Below, one piece after another: positions 60,693-64,000 of a stretch of DNA of 64,000 nt. Where the stretch lies: the NCBI GenBank assembly GCA_013396755.1, contig VWZF01005854.1, positions 1,651,368 to 1,715,367 on the forward strand, read 5' to 3'. Each line of letters starts with the position of its first letter. Within the stretch, counting starts at the first letter, position 1. Under the pieces are notes generated by a model that did no database searches, was not told where the DNA came from, and saw only the letters and a program-made list of their open reading frames with translations. The translations under genes and the position numbers were made by a program. The stretch is from Sclerurus mexicanus. Lineage: Eukaryota > Chordata > Aves > Passeriformes > Furnariidae.

Positions 60693-63600
60693 GTAAGCTG
60701 ATGTGTTTTCTTTAAGGCTGCATGTTGCTTTTGGAAGAAAATTCCTTTAAAAAGATTTTGTTTAGAACTTCAAAGTGTAACTTTACCTGCAAAAGGAAAA
60801 GGCTATAGCAGCATATCCAATGAAAGTTTTCAGTCTGTGGAGGTAGTGGGAATACGTGTGTGTGTTTATATGTCAATCTCTGTTGCTATAGATACGTAAA
60901 ATAGATGGTTTGGATCCTCAGTCAAAATATTGGACTTACTGGTTATGAGAAGGAGCTGAAAAGTAACTGTTGAATAATGAAAGGTTTACCATCAACTAAT
61001 CTCAAAGTGCTGCTATCTAAAGAGTCTACTTAAACACCAGTTTTAATGTGTCTTAATATTGTTAAAATAGTTTTGTTGGAAGGGGAGGATATTTCTCCCT
61101 TCTGCCTCTGCTGGAAGGGGCAGAAGTTCATTAGCAAAACTATTTCCAGCATGGTACTGAAACAGTGATGCTGCAGTGTTTGGGCAGGAAGTAAATCAGA
61201 AGTCTCTATAAAGGCTGAGATCTGTTAAAAGCGTGGAAGGAGAAGCAGCATCAATAATAAAGAACACAGGCAAAGAAGGGGTTGCTTTATTTTTGCAGTT
61301 CGCTTGCAATCGCTGTAGCTAAAGAGAAGAGATGACTTTTAGCTGGTACCCGTGTATTTTACACATACTCAGTCCTTGATTTCTTGTGTGCTTTGTTAGT
61401 TCCCTGGCACTACAGCAGTTGGTCCCCTCTGCTGAGAATTTCTTTTCCAGGCCTTGACAGACACCAGAACAGGGGTGGTTGAAGGAAGCTGTTTGCTAGG
61501 ATGAGCCAGGATGCTCCACAAGATACAGTTTTTGTCTTCAGCTTTTGGGGATATAGGCTTGTCTTGGGTTTTCTGTTCCCATTGTGAATTTTTATGTATA
61601 ACCACAAAGTCAGAAAGAACTTTGTGTTTGATGCTGCCTAGAGGTTGCTTTTGAAATCAGAGAAATTTAGAAGGATTCCTACTTAGTTAGAAAAGGGTGT
61701 TTCCTTGCAGGCTGACACTTCAATGAAAAACTAGAAGTGGCAGGAGATAATCAGCATTTCTGAAGACCTTTCTCTCACCCTTATCATGGAGCTTTTATTT
61801 TTCCCCTGTAGTGTTCAGGAAATAGAAGTTGTTCTCATATGTGTTGTTTTTCTGAAGAATACCTGAAAAACGTGGTTAAGAGAGTAATTTCTGTCCTTAC
61901 ACTCAAAAATTCAAAGAAGGGACTTCAATTTTCTTCTTAGTATCACAAGACATTTTTCATCCTACAAAAACAGTAGGGTATATTTATGGTTCTATTGTAT
62001 CCATCTTCTAAGAACAAAACCATTTTTTCATCTGGATCAAACCTGTGGTGGTTTGCTTTTTGTCCATGTCCATACTGCTTTGAACAAGAAGGTGCACCAG
62101 TCTGATCATCCAGTACCTGGTGGAGATGTAAGAAGATGCATGGTAATCACTCCTGACAGGTTTTTCCAGGCTGATTTTAGTTTCTTTAGATATAGCAGGG
62201 TTGCACTGGAATGAATGGATGTGCTCTACTTCAAAATACAGTGAAAATAATTCTTGGATGCTCCTGTTTTGTGCTGCTGAGCTTGGTCATGACTGGCAAA
62301 CATCCCACTCATGCCCTTTCAGGACATTCAAACCTGGCACAGTTTGGCACAGGAGAATGGGTCTAAAACAAGGGGTTTTTTTGTTTTGTTTTTTTTTAAA
62401 TCCTACTAGTCTTTATTAAGTCTACTAAATGAAAGAATGGTATCTACTGAAAAAGAGGACTATGAGATTTTAAAACCTGCACACCAGAAGATGTAGGATA
62501 TGACAATTACTCGGTCAAAAGAATTCTAAGGATGCATGTTCTTGCCACGTGGCTTGGGTGTGCACATGTATGTATTGCTATGGACAGCATGTCAATTTAA
62601 AATTCACATTTTTCTCTAAAAAGTTCTATTGAGCCATACATATATATATATATAAGAGCAAGTAGAAATATTTCCATGTGTGTAAATGTTTGTGTTCAGC
62701 CTGTAGGAACTGGGTTGTCCTTCCACTTTCTGTTGTATTTGTTGTGTGTCTGGAGTCATTCCTGAGAACCTGTGACTGCAGATCACTTACATCAGGAAAC
62801 TCATTTGAGCCTAAGGTCATTAAGCATCTTTGGTGTTTCATGACACTGGCAACACAAATGTGACAGTCTTTGAAGTCAGCTTTCTCTCTAAATTCATTTT
62901 TTTTTTAAAATTTTATGAACTTTACTCAAGTGTTTCCCAGCAGTAAGAATGACTATATGAAAAAATGGACTATTCCCCAAGCTTTTTCTTGTTTGCTTGC
63001 TTTTTGTTTTTGGTTTTTTGAATAAAGCCATGTTTCTGGCTTTCAGCTGTATGTTTTAATAAAATGCTGTACTTAGCAGTGTAACTGTTCAGTTCTAAAG
63101 CCTGCTTATGTACAGTCTGAAATGGTTGGCAGTGGTTGCTAAGAGACATACTATTCAAATATATCTACAAGTCTCTGTGTTATGTAGGTTGCTATTTTGG
63201 AAAATTTATTTCCCTTTTCTATGTATGTTTAGAATAGTCACATAAATTATGGAAGTCTTGCAGCTTGTCCATAAAAATAAGGCTTTATTGTTGAAACCTG
63301 ATAACAAATTGGACATAGCAAAATAATTGCCTTATTTACTTTTTTTTTTAAAATGAGAGACTGAGCCTTAGTTTGGCAGTATTTCCAGAGAGGTTCTGTA
63401 TAAGAGAACTGGAAATATAAATACTTTGCAATCCAGTAAGAAAACAAAAAACGTAAGTGTTTCCAGCTGTTTGCTGTCTTAGGGTGAAATGTGCTATTTG
63501 GGGAAGGATGAGGCGACTATTTATTTATTTAACTGTGGAACTAATTGAACAAAGCAATATGTTTATAACCTCTGGAGGGCAGCTGACATGAAATCCCCAC

Positions 63601-64000
63601 CACATATTTTTACTGCAAGGAAAATACAGTGCGATCTTATTATGAGCTACAGAAACATCCAAAACAATGAAGAAGAATATGTACATCAGTCCTAGACCTG
63701 CATGTTAGAACTCAAAATCCCAGACAGCTTGAAAACTTTTAATCGTATTTATCTGCCTTTTTTATTTTCACCCCAAAGTTGTATAGCAATTTAACAGAGA
63801 TGTACGTAGCATATACATACATCACTGACATGTCTACTTGTAAGAGATAATATCCATAATTTATCTGTTTGTGAATTTGAGATAATTTTGTTTTCTGCCA
63901 TTTCTGTAATACTTTTTTGACAGCCTCTTACACATTTGTAAAATCTCTTTGGAAACTGTCCTTGTTTCTCTTGCAAGACAGGTGTTTGCTTTCTTTTTCA
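60693..64000 (+). other. PPP2R5E: PPP2R5E intron 5, incomplete
   Basis: At least 3.3 kb of AT-rich intron with consensus donor GTAAGC. It contains a TA repeat at 62640-62655 and T-runs, with no recognised gene or interspersed repeat. The next coding exon (expected to start LLELF, from the family) is not seen. The last bases, gtttgctttctttttca, look like a pyrimidine tract that could be cut just before an AG. Confidence 0.75.

Overview
This is vertebrate nuclear DNA, most likely from a bird. The evidence is an AT-rich, mostly non-coding sequence with long introns, GT-AG exons, a CpG-island promoter with an assembly gap, and the only recognisable interspersed repeats being CR1-type LINE fragments in both orientations. 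CR1 is the dominant repeat of bird genomes. No Alu, B1/B2, L1, DNA-transposon or endogenous retrovirus sequence was recognised. Bacterial-style features such as operons, ribosome binding sites and CRISPR do not apply.

The window holds the 5' part of one protein-coding gene on the + strand: PPP2R5E, the B56-epsilon regulatory subunit of protein phosphatase 2A. Its CpG-island promoter and a non-coding first exon lie at about 3.8-4.5 kb, with a 150-base run of N inside. Four coding exons follow: 6839-6995 (start codon, residues 1-52), 45568-45764 (residues 53-118), 57877-57978 (residues 119-152) and 60600-60692 (residues 153-183). The splice phases agree at every junction and give 183 continuous residues that match the human protein as far as I can recall it. 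The human protein has 467 residues, so roughly 60 percent of the coding sequence lies beyond position 64000. The introns are about 2.7, 38.6, 12.1, 2.6 and more than 3.3 kb.

Region by region: 1-3165 is intergenic, with one exon-like island at 1142-1239 and a decayed CR1-like segment. A CR1 copy at 3166-3602 sits just upstream of the CpG island. Intron 1 has no recognised gene. The very long intron 2 holds two short CR1 fragments, a local CpG-rich cluster with a hairpin near 26.2-26.6 kb, a small exon-like island at 24905-24946, and simple repeats. Intron 3 holds two clear CR1 3' ends and one decayed segment. Intron 4 holds the longest CR1 copy and a second exon-like island at 59814-59918.

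No exotic system was found. The items most worth checking are unannotated alternative-splicing candidates that stay in frame with PPP2R5E (24905-24946, 1142-1239, 59814-59918), the weak 5' splice site of the exon encoding the acidic loop, and the CpG cluster in intron 2. About 56 kb of intron will contain some splice-like islands by chance, so these are hypotheses.
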